This document shows, piece after piece, positions 1 through 10,101 of a stretch of 64,000 nucleotides of DNA. Origin of the DNA: Nothopassalora personata. Lineage: Eukaryota; Ascomycota; Dothideomycetes; Mycosphaerellales; Mycosphaerellaceae. Each line of letters starts with the position of its first letter. Position 1 is the stretch's first letter. The notes beneath the pieces were generated by a model. It was not told the origin of the DNA. It searched no databases and saw only the letters and a program-made list of their open reading frames with translations. The position numbers and the translations under genes were made by a program. The stretch spans positions 2,790,001-2,854,000 of the forward strand of contig CM066294.1 in assembly GCA_033816765.1 (NCBI GenBank), written 5' to 3'.

Positions 1-2271
1 CGCAACAGCTTAGCGGATGCTCAGCAGGCAGGAAAGAAAGCCTTGGAGGCGATTTGCCCCAAGCTGGGAGTGGACTCGAATGTGAGGACTCAAGCTGAGT
101 CCATCTGGGTCATGGCCTCGGGCATCAACTTCTCCGCGGGTCGCAGGGCGGATGAGGTCGTCGCAGCATGCCTCTATGCAGCCTGCCGCCGGCAGAAAGA
201 AAATCCCGTTCTGCTGATGGACATCGCCGAGTACCTAAAGATCAACGTCTTCAGGCTCGGCGAGGTATACAAGTACTTGTGCAAAGATCTATATCTCAAC
301 AACGAGAGTGTGGGCAATCAGAACCTTGTCGAACTGGAGCCGCTGATCTTCAAGTATTGTCAGAAACTGCAGTTCGGAGAGAAGACACAGGATGTAAGTC
401 AAGATGCTCTACGCATCATCAAGCGTATGAATCGTGATTGGATCGTGTCTGGTCGACACCCGGCTGGCCTGTGTGGAGCGTGCATCATCCTCGCTGCTCG
501 CATGAACAACTTCCAACGTAGCGTTCGCGAAGTTGTCTATGTTTCCAAGGTTGCCGACATCACTATCGCCAAACGTGTGGAAGAGTTTCGGCGGACGAAG
601 AGCGCTGGGCTCAACATTACCGACTTCCGTAAAGTAGCGTTGAAAATCAAACATCAGCACGATCCACCTTCTGTGTACCTTGACGAGAGAAAGGATGCGA
701 TCATGGCTCGGAGGCGAGCGAAGCGAGAGGAGCACGTCCGAATGAGCATGGCTCGAGACTCTCAAGGTCGCGAGTCTCAGCCCATCGATTTGCAAGATGG
801 TGCCACGGATGCATCGTCTCGCCTCTCCTCGCTCGCTCCTGAGATCGGAGCGCTTGACATGCCAACACCACCGGTCACGCAAGAAGTGCAGCAACAAGCT
901 CCAATCGCGCAAATGGTAGCACCCCAGATCACACCACCGGCAACACAAGAGACTCAAGCTCAAGGCGGAACGGCAGAGTGGACTCCAGGCCCGCCCATCC
1001 CGCAACTTACACCACCAGTGACTGAGGAATCGGCTAAGAGGAAGTCTCCCGATCATGAAGATCCTACTGAAGATCAGAACAAGCGACAACGTACCGAAGC
1101 TGAACAACCACCGGCACCAGAGTTTCAATCGGATAAAGTACAGCCACCGCTCCGTGTCGATGCTGACGGCTTCGCGATTCCTGCGCTGCCTATCCCTGTC
1201 GATACTCCAGCTATCGAGGAAGAAGAGGAGCCGCCGCCACCGCCTAAGCGTGGGCGAGGTCGGCCCAAAAAGGTCGAAGCTCCCCCAATCGATCTCACTC
1301 GCGAAGAGCTAGACGCAGAAGACTATCTCGAAGCACAGATCGAGCAGGCTTTGAAGAATGGCGAAGTCCAGGAATCTATGAGCGAGGTGGAAAAGCTGCG
1401 AGAGGAGGAGGAGCGAGAGAAACGCATCGCCGAAGAAGCTGAACGAGCTCGACTGACCGCTGAGAAACAGCAGAAGATTGACACTGACAAGATCAAAGCA
1501 CGCCGAGAAGCCCTTGGTCACAATTGGTGGGGCGATGCGCCACAATGGAGTCCAGGTGTGATACTTACTGCGGAAGAGCTGGAGAAAGAGTTTGAGAATG
1601 ATCCTGAGGTTGGAAACTGCTTGCTCGAACCGGAAGAGGTCAAGATAAAGGAGAAGATCTGGGTTGCACACAACGAAGACTGGTTGCGGAAACAGGCCGA
1701 GAGAGACTTGCTCGCCAAGACCCAGAAGGCCAACGGTGGCAACAAACCTGGCAGAAAGAGCAGGAACAAGAAGAAGCGCAGCAAGATGGGCGATGGATCG
1801 GTTCTCACAGAGAGCAATACGCCTATCGAGACCCCAGCAGATGCTGCACGAGCTATGCTGGAGAAGCGCGCTCCTCAGAAGTCTCAACACGTCGACTTTA
1901 GTGCGCTGCAGCGTATCTACGGCCGAGAGACACCATCAAGGGCCAGCAGCTCCAGCCCAGACGAAAGCGCCACTCCCACCAGAGAACAGAGTCGAGATGG
2001 CAGTGCATCTCCGGCACCTTCAGAAGCCGACGATACTGGAGTGTCAGCTCGACGCCGCCGCAGCAGCGCAAGTGCTGAAGCTGGTGATCAACAAGAGCAA
2101 CCCCCGGAAAGAACTGCGTGGGACGACGTTGACTTCAATGCAGTCCCACCTGACGATGACGATGATGAGGGTGAAGCAGATTATCAAAAGGCCACGGAGG
2201 ATGAATTTGGTCTGGTGGCCGACGACTTTGGGGGCGACGATGAGTATGACGATTACCAAGAGGTAGACTAA
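1..2271 (+). CDS. BRF1: TFIIIB subunit Brf1 (TFIIB-related factor), 5' partial
   Basis: Brf1 recruits RNA polymerase III with TBP and Bdp1 to tRNA and 5S genes in the nucleus. The frame is open from base 1, so the zinc ribbon and true start lie before the window. What remains starts inside the first cyclin repeat (RRADEVVAACLYAACRR) and runs through the second (HPAGLCGACIILAARMNN, around codon 155). A long proline/glutamine-rich linker follows, then an AT-hook-like PKRGRGRPKK around codon 415. The conserved Brf1 C-terminal block that binds TBP carries WVAHNEDWLRKQAERDLLAK near codon 560, followed by a basic stretch. The tail is acidic. No intron is evident in the visible part. The domain order is diagnostic of Brf1 and not of TFIIB, which is much shorter and lacks the C-terminal block. 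Confidence 0.93.
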   Translation, partial: RNSLADAQQAGKKALEAICPKLGVDSNVRTQAESIWVMASGINFSAGRRADEVVAACLYAACRRQKENPVLLMDIAEYLKINVFRLGEVYKYLCKDLYLNNESVGNQNLVELEPLIFKYCQKLQFGEKTQDVSQDALRIIKRMNRDWIVSGRHPAGLCGACIILAARMNNFQRSVREVVYVSKVADITIAKRVEEFRRTKSAGLNITDFRKVALKIKHQHDPPSVYLDERKDAIMARRRAKREEHVRMSMARDSQGRESQPIDLQDGATDASSRLSSLAPEIGALDMPTPPVTQEVQQQAPIAQMVAPQITPPATQETQAQGGTAEWTPGPPIPQLTPPVTEESAKRKSPDHEDPTEDQNKRQRTEAEQPPAPEFQSDKVQPPLRVDADGFAIPALPIPVDTPAIEEEEEPPPPPKRGRGRPKKVEAPPIDLTREELDAEDYLEAQIEQALKNGEVQESMSEVEKLREEEEREKRIAEEAERARLTAEKQQKIDTDKIKARREALGHNWWGDAPQWSPGVILTAEELEKEFENDPEVGNCLLEPEEVKIKEKIWVAHNEDWLRKQAERDLLAKTQKANGGNKPGRKSRNKKKRSKMGDGSVLTESNTPIETPADAARAMLEKRAPQKSQHVDFSALQRIYGRETPSRASSSSPDESATPTREQSRDGSASPAPSEADDTGVSARRRRSSASAEAGDQQEQPPERTAWDDVDFNAVPPDDDDDEGEADYQKATEDEFGLVADDFGGDDEYDDYQEVD

Positions 2272-2754
2272 TCTACATATTCGCAGATGACACAGTAAGA
2301 ATCATGAGGCATGTTGTGTGAAGTGCGAAGTAGTACAGACGAGCTCTTGAACAGCGACAGGAGCTTATGTCTCATACATAGTCGCGGCACGGCAAGCGCC
2401 ATTGGCTGTACAATACGTACCGGTCTTCTTGATCATGCCTGTGTAGAGATCTTGACCTGCAGCTTACGCCCACTCCACTCGCAAGGATATCTACACGGAT
2501 TGATGGTATATTCCTCACATATGACGGCCATGGAGATGTGCATGAACGAATTCGGTGAACAGGATGAATTACTCCTCGTAACGCATGTGACAAAGTTGCC
2601 CGTGCGCTTAGCGCTTTGCACCAAACTTATACACAATCCCCTTTCTCGCCCCTTCCCACCAATCATCTCGCAACACCTCCCCGCCAGCACCATCTCATCT
2701 TCATTGCAACATAAACACCAGGGCAAAGCGCAAGACACAAGCACAAAAGCGGCA
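2272..2754. other. Intergenic, BRF1 3' flank
   Basis: I see no convincing gene. A 152-codon plus-strand frame at 2311-2769 has no recognisable domain and poor codon bias. The stretch probably holds the BRF1 3' UTR and the promoter of the decayed F-box gene. Confidence 0.5.
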
Positions 2755-3421
2755 ATGCCTCCTAGGTGAGCGTCTTCTAGAGACTGTGCGTCTCGAACAG
2801 TCTCTAACATACTGTACTCACAGAAGAGGAAAAACACGTCCTCTTCCAGCACGACAATGCCCAGCTCCTTGAGCAGATCATGCTCGAGCTGCCGATGGCG
2901 GCTATCCTCACAAGTCAGCGCGTATGCCAGCCGTTTTGAGATCTTGTCGCGACCTCGGGAACGAGATAGGAGAAGCTGTTTTTTCGTACGGAGCGGGGCT
3001 GCGAGCACTGGGCGTGGGAAGGAGGTGACAACGAGCGATCGAAATGTGAGACTTAGTGCGAGGGATGAGGGGCAAAAGACGACATCAAGGTCAACGGCTT
3101 CCTCGAGGTGCAGGCTGAACATATCGAACGCAAGATGCGATCATCTCTCGGCGCCTGCATGCTGCCCTACGCACTCATGACGAGGCACTGCTCTTAACTT
3201 GGGGAAGTCCGAGCAAGCAGTCCAGGCAACATAACCATCCGATCAGCTTCGCCGTACCGAAATTCATCGTAAGCATGCAGTGGAGCATCAGAGTGGTGAA
3301 CGTGCAATTAGTGTTTGGGGTCGCGGAATTCACTCTGGGCGACTTGTTCGATGGTATGAGGATGCCCCGGTACCATGATGTGTGCTATCCTCATGAGAGC
3401 CGAAAATACGAGTTTGATTGA
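2755..3421 (+). pseudogene. Decayed F-box protein gene
   Basis: A start codon at 2755 precedes an 11-base exon and a plausible 58-base intron (GTGAGC...CTCACAG, 2766-2823). The next frame then reads an F-box-like helix, LLEQIMLELPMAAILTSQRV, at about 2865-2925. Stops interrupt it soon after, with DLVATSG and EKLFFRTE still readable between stops. These resemble the 'I/LVATS...KLFLRP' segment that follows the F-box in short dothideomycete F-box proteins. Near 3330 a frame reads EFTLGDLFDGM, similar to the C-terminal 'GVTFGDLFD' segment of the same family, ending at TGA 3419-3421. The intron phase does not match the conserved frame. The broken frames indicate a pseudogene. The family call is recognition from memory of the pattern, not a search. 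Confidence 0.5.
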
Positions 3422-3931
3422 AGATTTCATGGGGGTGGTCCAACCAGCGGAGTGTGAGGTGGGGGAGCGTGCGGAGATAGAGAGATTGAGGGCATATTTG
3501 TGCGCGATATGGTGATCTCAACTGAGTCTGATAGGGCATTGATGGTAGAGAGCCTCTCGAAGGCTTAGAGAGGGATTTGGGGTGGCAGCTTGTGCATCTG
3601 GGCGGAGTTATGGGCTATGAATCCGGCAGTTTGAGAGTCATCAGACATCACGTCAAAGTGAGCTAGTAATGTCTAGCACCCACAGCGGCAACGCACCTCT
3701 CGATGCGATTTTGGAATTAGAATCCGTCGCTGAGACATGCTCGAGTCGCAAAGGTGCCCTCTGAGAAGAATCTTAACGAGGGCATCGCGGACACACAGTC
3801 TATACCCACAAATCGATAATCCATCCAATGCCCCAGCCAACCCAGCCCGTGACCCATGCGATCCTGTCCATGGCCGTCAGAAATCCCACCCAAGTGACGC
3901 CAGCATAATCTCGTGACACATCATCGGACGA
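3422..3931. other. Intergenic between F-box relic and metallophosphatase
   Basis: No gene is supported here. The relic above and the metallophosphatase on the opposite strand converge on this stretch, so it is mostly 3' flanking sequence. Codon-like periodicity is absent. Confidence 0.5.
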
Positions 3932-5836
3932 CTAGTCCTTCTCTTTCCTGCAAGACCAGTCTGGACTGGTCTTGATCCAGTCACTGATGACATCGGTCAT
4001 CGTCTTGCCCTTCAATGCTGGCTCGGTATCCACAACCTCTCTCTTCTCGCCGAGATATCGCAGCGCCAGCAAGACCCACTTCTGGATGAACTCGTTGTAG
4101 ATCAGATCTACGCTCTCGGGCTCTTCGATATGTTGTGCATGTTGCGGGTAGGGAAAGCTGACGTTGGTGCCGATAACATTTGGCACGTTGTAGAACTTGA
4201 TCGGCTGATGAATCGTATCGTCACCATCACTGCCGGCATCGTCCACTGTGGTGTAGCCGGGCACTTGAGGTTGCTCTGTGTCGGGCTTCTTCTCAAGCAC
4301 CGGCGCTTGCGTCTGTATGCCAGCCAGATGAAGAGTGTCCGAAGTCATACCCGCTTGCTCATTGCTGTGCTCCATACTATCGGCACTGACCGGGGTTTGC
4401 GCTGGAAGGAGCCGACGCAGAGGATGCTCACTACCTTCTGCGAGGGCTTGTAGATCACGGAGCAGGATTGGGCCTTGGTCGTTCAGCAGCTTCAAGACTT
4501 GACTGGCAGCCTTGTATGGGACGTTCTTGATCGTGCGGAAGCCACTCGTGAATGGCGAAACGAGGAAGGTCGAATCTATCGTGAAAGGTCCCTTGAAGAT
4601 GTCGAAACGGATGGCACCAGTATTGGTGAGGACGATGGTTGGCATATTAGTCTTGTTGAAGGTATCAGGCAGTACCTGCTTCTCGAGCCAAGTCAGTATG
4701 CTGTCATCAGCAGGGTATGGGGCACGGCTGAGCCAGTAGTCGTGCGGCGCGCAACCATAGGTGTGGTCCAGATCGAGCTCCTCTCGAGCTGCGTGTATTG
4801 CTTTCGAGACGTTGCGACCTAGGTCGGTATGGAACGCTGACTCGTTCTTGCCGGAGTGATGCTGTAGCGAATACAGGTTGTTGTCGATGTACAGTCTCTT
4901 GTACTCGAGCGACTTCTCTGCGATAATGTCCTTCTTGCCAGTGTTCAACCCATCGATGGAAAGGAAGCCCAGCGTCTCCATGTATCGGCCGCTTTCAAGA
5001 GCCCAAGCGTTCTTCTCGAACTTGCGGTAATCTCTGATGTGCGTATGTCCACCAAAGAACACAATTGGTGTGTCCCAGTTGGCGGCGCGGATGGCTTTGT
5101 AGACTGCCTCAAACTCTGGGCTGTTTCTGACGGGGACATGGCCCGCCACGAGGAACAGATCGACGTTTTTGTCATCTACAGCATCTAGGAACCACTGCTC
5201 CTTGACCGTTTCTTCCACTGGCTGTACGATCGTGTTGTTTGCATTACCCTTGAAGTTGAACAGGAATCCGAACGCGAGCACGCGAATACCCTGGTTCTTG
5301 GTGGTGAATTTGCGGAACCGCGTCGCCAGAGGAGTCTGCTTGCCATCCTTTGGATCGAAGATATCGAGGTTGCTGGCAATGTACGAGTTCTTGAAGTCAG
5401 GCACGACCTGCTCGAACTCGCGGATGCTGGTGTTCTTCAGGTACAGCTCATGGTTGCCGACCGTCACGACATCGATGTGCTGCTTGTTGATGATGTCCAG
5501 GCTGTACTTGCCCTTCGGATCACTGGCGTCGTACAGCCCATTGCCCTCGACTCTGTCGCCAGTATCGATAAGCAGCAAGTCGCTGCCATCCTTGTCTGCT
5601 CGTTCGCGGAGATGCTGCGCGAAGGAGATGTAGTCGCCCCAGTCCGCCGAGTACTGCGCCTCTTGTAGGTGGCCACCGTGCCAGCCGTGTGAATCGGTCG
5701 TCTGCAGGAAGTTGAGCTGTCCCCAGGGAAGCTGCCGGAGCGGTGCAGCTATAGGCGATGGTGCGGACGGTTGTGCGGCGTAGGACAAGTAGGAGAAGGC
5801 AAGCAATAGTGGCACGCGTGGGAAGCGGGGCGTCAT
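3932..5836 (-). CDS. Secreted metallophosphatase / 5'-nucleotidase-like protein
   Basis: A single uninterrupted 634-residue frame starts with a cleavable signal peptide (MTPRFPRVPLLLAFSYLSYA). It carries the metal-binding motifs of the calcineurin-like phosphoesterase fold in order: TTDSHGWHGGH near residue 46 (D-x-H), DTGDRVEGNG near 91, VGNHELY near 126, AGHVPV near 231 and GGHTHIRDY near 263. The C-terminal half corresponds to the 5'-nucleotidase C-terminal region (VLTNTGAIRFDIFKGPFTID). Length and layout fit the fungal secreted or vacuolar family related to yeast YHR202W rather than the classic GPI-anchored 5'-nucleotidases. Several N-x-S/T sites agree with secretion. The exact substrate is not predictable. 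It is divergently arranged with the DPP V gene. Confidence 0.88.
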   Translation of the reverse strand: MTPRFPRVPLLLAFSYLSYAAQPSAPSPIAAPLRQLPWGQLNFLQTTDSHGWHGGHLQEAQYSADWGDYISFAQHLRERADKDGSDLLLIDTGDRVEGNGLYDASDPKGKYSLDIINKQHIDVVTVGNHELYLKNTSIREFEQVVPDFKNSYIASNLDIFDPKDGKQTPLATRFRKFTTKNQGIRVLAFGFLFNFKGNANNTIVQPVEETVKEQWFLDAVDDKNVDLFLVAGHVPVRNSPEFEAVYKAIRAANWDTPIVFFGGHTHIRDYRKFEKNAWALESGRYMETLGFLSIDGLNTGKKDIIAEKSLEYKRLYIDNNLYSLQHHSGKNESAFHTDLGRNVSKAIHAAREELDLDHTYGCAPHDYWLSRAPYPADDSILTWLEKQVLPDTFNKTNMPTIVLTNTGAIRFDIFKGPFTIDSTFLVSPFTSGFRTIKNVPYKAASQVLKLLNDQGPILLRDLQALAEGSEHPLRRLLPAQTPVSADSMEHSNEQAGMTSDTLHLAGIQTQAPVLEKKPDTEQPQVPGYTTVDDAGSDGDDTIHQPIKFYNVPNVIGTNVSFPYPQHAQHIEEPESVDLIYNEFIQKWVLLALRYLGEKREVVDTEPALKGKTMTDVISDWIKTSPDWSCRKEKD

Positions 5837-6457
5837 GTCTGTATGCTGACCTACATATAGGTCGACGGTCAGGCAAGATATGTGTGTTTGTTATGATGGC
5901 TGTCTTACCCGAGACGCACCACCCACCTGGATGGTCCTCTCACGTGTCAGCCACGCGGTTGACATCATTCTCCGAGCTTGACGCGCCACGACGCGTTATT
6001 CTAGGGCTTCTCCACGTCACGTCACGAGCATGACAGCATGTTTCTCCATCACAACTTCACGCCATCGTTGAACGGTTGAACCGATACACAGAAGACGGTA
6101 CCTGCATCGCTGTGGAGCCACACCAACGAACCGGCGTCTTATCAACGATAGCCGGCTTGGCTTCCAGACGCCATGCGTGCTACATATCCACGTGATATCA
6201 CACTATGATGGCGAAATTCCTGCAAAAAACCCCCACCAAGCACCAAATGGGAATATAGCTGCCTTGGCAAGACGTGTCACCTTCCTCAAAGGGCCACGCT
6301 TTATACGCCTGACAGGCTGACTATACCGCATGTAACCATGTCGCCTAGTGCGGCTGTGGTGCATGAGCAAAAGGTTGGTGTACTTTTCCCTTCAGCCTCA
6401 CGATTTCCTTGACTTTACACGCACGACTCGGTGTGATAGTCGTGAAAAGAGAGCAAG
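5837..6457. promoter_or_regulatory. Divergent promoter region, metallophosphatase / DPP V
   Basis: This 621-base gap separates the start codons of two divergently transcribed secreted hydrolases and contains no supported gene. Pyrimidine-rich tracts precede both starts. No individual binding site can be assigned with confidence. Confidence 0.45.
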
Positions 6458-8847
6458 ATGGTGGCCATGCGAGTGTCAGCGGCCTTGGGCTTGCTGGCGC
6501 GCGTTGCCTACAGTATTACGCCCGAGTCAGTCGTGCAATGCCCTAAGGAGAACAACCTTGACTGACATCGACTCGAGGCACATGATCTCAGCGCCTCGAT
6601 ACAGTGCTGCGAGCCCGAATCCCAGTGGCGAGTGGGCTGTGTACACATCCTCGAACTATTCTTTCGAGGAACACGAATCTTCGACCACATGGAAGTTGAT
6701 CAATCTTATCAGCGGCGAGATCACCGATCTTCCTTGGGCTGGTGATGTCTCTGAAGCCGCCTGGGTCGGGCCTACCAACACGAGCGTTTTGTACATCAAC
6801 GGAACGAACGAAGGTGTTCCTGGTGGAGTGACGCTGTACACAGCCGATCTTGCGAATGCTTCAGCTGAGCCGTAAGTGAATAAGCGACGAGGGTGGCTAG
6901 AAGAGAAACTGACCGGCGACAGCACACTTGTCGCAGCTCTCCCTGCGCCCTACTCGGGTCTACACGCTGCTAACACAGCGTCGGGCGGCATCAACTTTGT
7001 CCTGAGCTGCCTTGCTTATGGCGAAAATGGCACAGCCTACAATGAGAAGCTGGCACCTACAGCGGTCAATACTGGACGACTCTACGACAGCATTTACCCG
7101 AGACACTGGGACACCTGGATTACCAAGGAGCGTTATGCTGTCTTCGGCGGCTCACTCACCAAGAATGCCTCGAGCTATGGCAACTCAACAGCACTGAGCT
7201 TCAGTGTAATGAAGAACTTGGTAAATGCTCTGAAGTACAATGTGACTCGTCCGGAGTCTCCTGTCGGCCCGTACTTCGATGCGGGCGACTACGACATTAG
7301 CCCCGATGGCTCTCAAGTCGTCTTCTTGACCAAGGCACCCGAACTGCCAAAAGCCAATTTCACGGCGAGCTACCTCTATCTTGTGCCTCACGATGGTTCG
7401 TCTGCACCTGTCGCCATCAACGGACCTGGTAGCTCTGCCCCTGAATCTGCGCAGGGTGCCAGCGGTGGTGCAGAGTTCTCTCCTGATGGCAAGAAGCTGG
7501 CTTACTACCAGATGGACGGAATCTACTACGAGGCTGATCGAAGCAAGATCTACGTGGCTGATGTGGAGACGAAGGACATCACCTCAGTCGCTACAGACTG
7601 GGACCGCTCGCCCAGCACCATCAGATGGAGCAAAGACGGCTCAACTTTATGGGTGGCAGCCGACTCTATTGGCAGCACAAAGCTCTTCCCAGTTCCTGTG
7701 AATGCCGCAGCAGACTACGAGCCGACTAACATCACGGACATCACTTCCGTCAGTGATTTCTATATTCTCCCCAGCGGTGACGCACTGGTCAGCGCCAACA
7801 GTGTATGGGCATCATACCTGCTCTACACCATCACTGCCAAAGGGGAGACAAAGTACTTCTACAAGTCAAACGAACAAGACGCCAATCTGGCCGGCCTCGG
7901 CCCTGGAGACATCGATTTCTTCTGGTACGAAGGCACGAACGGCGATCAGCAACAAGCAATCGTCGTCTACCCTGAAGACTTCGACGCAAGCAAAGTCTAC
8001 GACCTCATCTTCTACGTCCACGGCGGTCCTCAAGCCTACACTGGCAACACATGGTCCACGCGCTGGAATCTCAAGACCTGGGCAGATCAAGGTTACGTCC
8101 TTGTAGGTCCTAACCCAACTGGCTCCACGAGCTATGGCCAGAATCTTACAGATAACATCCAAGGCCGATGGGGCAGCTGGCCGTATGAAGATCTCGTCAA
8201 CGCTCACAAGTACGCCTGTGACAACCTGCCATATGTCAACTGCAGCAACGCCATCGCCGCCGGAGCTTCGTACGGCGGCTACATGATGAACTGGATCCAA
8301 GGCCATGATCTCGGAAACGAGTTCAAAGCTATCGTATGTCACGATGGTGTCGCAACGACATATGCCGACTGGAGCACCGAGGAGCTCTGGTTCACGCGGC
8401 ATGACTTTAACGGCACAATCTGGGTATGTTTGTAGGGTTTACCTATCGCATCGTGAGACATGATAAACGCATGTCTCATGACGGCGCTATGGATGTCCAA
8501 CACTCCTTCATTACTTTCGTGGGTATACACTAACATGGGAGTAGGAAGAGCCAGGGAGGTCAAACTACGTTGCATGGGACCCTCTCACTCACGCCAACAA
8601 CTTTTCCACTCCTGAGTTCCTCGTTCACAATGAGCTGGACTATAGATTGCCGGTCAGTGAAGGTCTCGCGATGTTTAATGCGCTACAGACATTGGGTGTG
8701 CCCAGTAGATTTCTCAGCTTCCCGGACGAGAATCATTGGGTGCTGAAGAGGGAGAATTCGCTTTTCTGGCATCAGGAGATTTATAATTGGATCAATTATT
8801 GGACGGGGAAGATTGACAGTTTGGATGATAATGCTATTACAATGTGA
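6458..8847 (+). CDS. dpp5: Secreted dipeptidyl-peptidase V (S9 prolyl oligopeptidase family)
   Basis: Four exons are inferred: 6458-6525, 6578-6871, 6923-8423 and 8545-8847. Introns are 52, 51 and 121 bases, all GT-AG, and the phases join in frame to give 721 residues, close to the usual length of fungal DPP V. Exon 1 encodes a signal peptide (MVAMRVSAALGLLARVAYS) running into ITPE. The N-terminal half is a beta-propeller (ASPNPSGEWAVYTSSNYSFE; later EFSPDGKKLAYYQ). The C-terminal alpha/beta hydrolase carries the nucleophile motif GASYGGYMMNW, the acid in HNELDYRLPVSEG and the histidine in PDENHWVLK. The enzyme releases N-terminal dipeptides and acts outside the cell. An in-frame TGA just after the first exon and the stops inside intron 3 explain why no single open frame covers it. 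Confidence 0.9.
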
Positions 8848-9172
8848 CTGGGTAGTGAAGGCGAGGAGCAGGCGGAGGAGCCAGGGAGTCAGGTGTCAGG
8901 ACTACTACAGATACCTTTACGATAGTAACATAGACCAACCTCTGACACAGCAAGCGCAACCCCAAAAGTGGCCTGCTTCATATGCCATTTCCTCCGCTGT
9001 CCTCCCCAGCGACATCAACACATCAACATCAAGCCAGTTTCTTCCGCACCAACGCCCGGCTCCTCGGCTTCACCTTCCTCCACATCAGGTACGTAGCACA
9101 CATATAGCTTCACTTTCACTTCCCCCTTCTGCTTCTTCGGTGGGTACTACATCCACACCAGACACATCAGCG
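8848..9172. other. Intergenic, DPP V 3' flank
   Basis: A plus-strand open stretch around 8981-9090 followed by a GTACGT donor-like site could be a tiny exon, but its continuation is not convincing. It may instead hold downstream exons of the minus-strand gene at 9173-9610. Confidence 0.35.
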
Positions 9173-9610
9173 TCATCGCCCACTCGCGTGTCGACCCCTC
9201 CGCACTTTACGAAAATTGAACCTAACACTTACCCACCCGTCCAATTGACTCCCGGCTCCAAGCTGATACCATCCCTCTGGCGGGAAGACTCTGCCTAGCG
9301 ACACCGCCCTGCCACTACTGCTCGTAATCCCCAGTCGGCCCCGCGATGGTCCGCTCAAGAGGAAGATCAGGACCCTTGGCTTGAAGCCGATGTGGTTGGC
9401 GTAGTCTATGTCGCGGTCGGTGAGTTGCGCGCGTTCTGCGGGGCTTAGCTTGAGGGGGATTCGAATGATTCCGGGAGGCGGTGGAGGGGTTCTGGGTTTT
9501 CGGATGGAGGTGGAAGAGGAAGAGGAGATGGAGGTTGCTGGGGATGCTTTTTGGTTGGAGTGCGAGCGGGAGCGCTTGAGGCGGGCTTTGAGGGTGGTTA
9601 GGAGGCCCAT
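9173..9610 (-). CDS. Small uncharacterised protein
   Basis: The first 75 codons (MGLLTTLKARLKRSRSHSNQ...) have strong C-ending codon bias like the neighbouring genes, so the start is probably real. The N-terminus is basic and serine-rich with a proline run, followed by a charged segment, LSPAERAQLTDRDIDYANHI. After IGFKPR the reading becomes uncertain. The same frame continues to a stop near 9173 and includes a GTAAGT donor-like site at about 9235. An alternative frame gives a short end reading DLPLERTIAGPTGDYEQ followed by a stop near 9315. I do not recognise a domain. The true 3' end could lie further downstream on the minus strand after an intron. Confidence 0.45.
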   Translation of the reverse strand: MGLLTTLKARLKRSRSHSNQKASPATSISSSSSTSIRKPRTPPPPPGIIRIPLKLSPAERAQLTDRDIDYANHIGFKPRVLIFLLSGPSRGRLGITSSSGRAVSLGRVFPPEGWYQLGAGSQLDGWVSVRFNFRKVRRGRHASGR

Positions 9611-10101
9611 TGTTGATTGGGTTTGGGGTTTGCGTGTTGTTCGTGTGAGTTGGTTTTTTTTTTGGATTGGGATGCGATGGAGAGTCGCTTGTGTCGTTCG
9701 AGTGGGTTGAAGGGAGTACGGGCTTTGGGTGAGAGTTCCTGGTACTAGTCATCATGTCACCAGTCTGTCGGGCCTGATTATCCGTGAGCTGTGTTTATGC
9801 CAACTTCTAAGCTTAGCTGGTAGCTCCAGAGCAGATCTCGATAATTGCAGCGAGAGTTCTCGTAGCTCTAGATTTCAATCGCGCTCTTGTTAATGGATGG
9901 TGCGATGGCTGTGAAGCTCCGGCTGAGCTCGGGCTCTGGTTGTGGCCATTGAATCGTTCGAACCATACGTTGAATCTGAATCTGCCGGCCAATTGCAAGC
10001 ATCTCAAGGCCCAAAGGCTCGTTCATCCGACTCATGCATGTTGTGTTGTATTCTCTCAGTCTATCTTTAGTCGTGTGTCATCAAGGTCGTCCTTCTTGGC
10101 A
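9611..10101. other. Intergenic
   Basis: This lies between the small minus-strand gene and the 3' end of the IMPase-family gene. It is partly pyrimidine-rich on the minus strand upstream of 9610, consistent with a promoter. No gene is seen. Confidence 0.4.

Noticed and set aside
409..1128. 239-codon open frame on the minus strand opposite BRF1
   Set aside because: Shadow of a strongly biased coding frame; no domain and no start context. Other long antisense frames in BRF1, DPP V, DUF1765 and chromovirus genes were dropped for the same reason.
2311..2769. 152-codon plus-strand frame after BRF1
   Set aside because: Begins in the BRF1 3' flank, overlaps the start of the F-box relic, and has neither codon bias nor a domain.
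8981..9090. Short plus-strand exon with GTACGT donor after DPP V
   Set aside because: No convincing continuation exon, and the stretch overlaps the likely downstream part of the minus-strand small gene.
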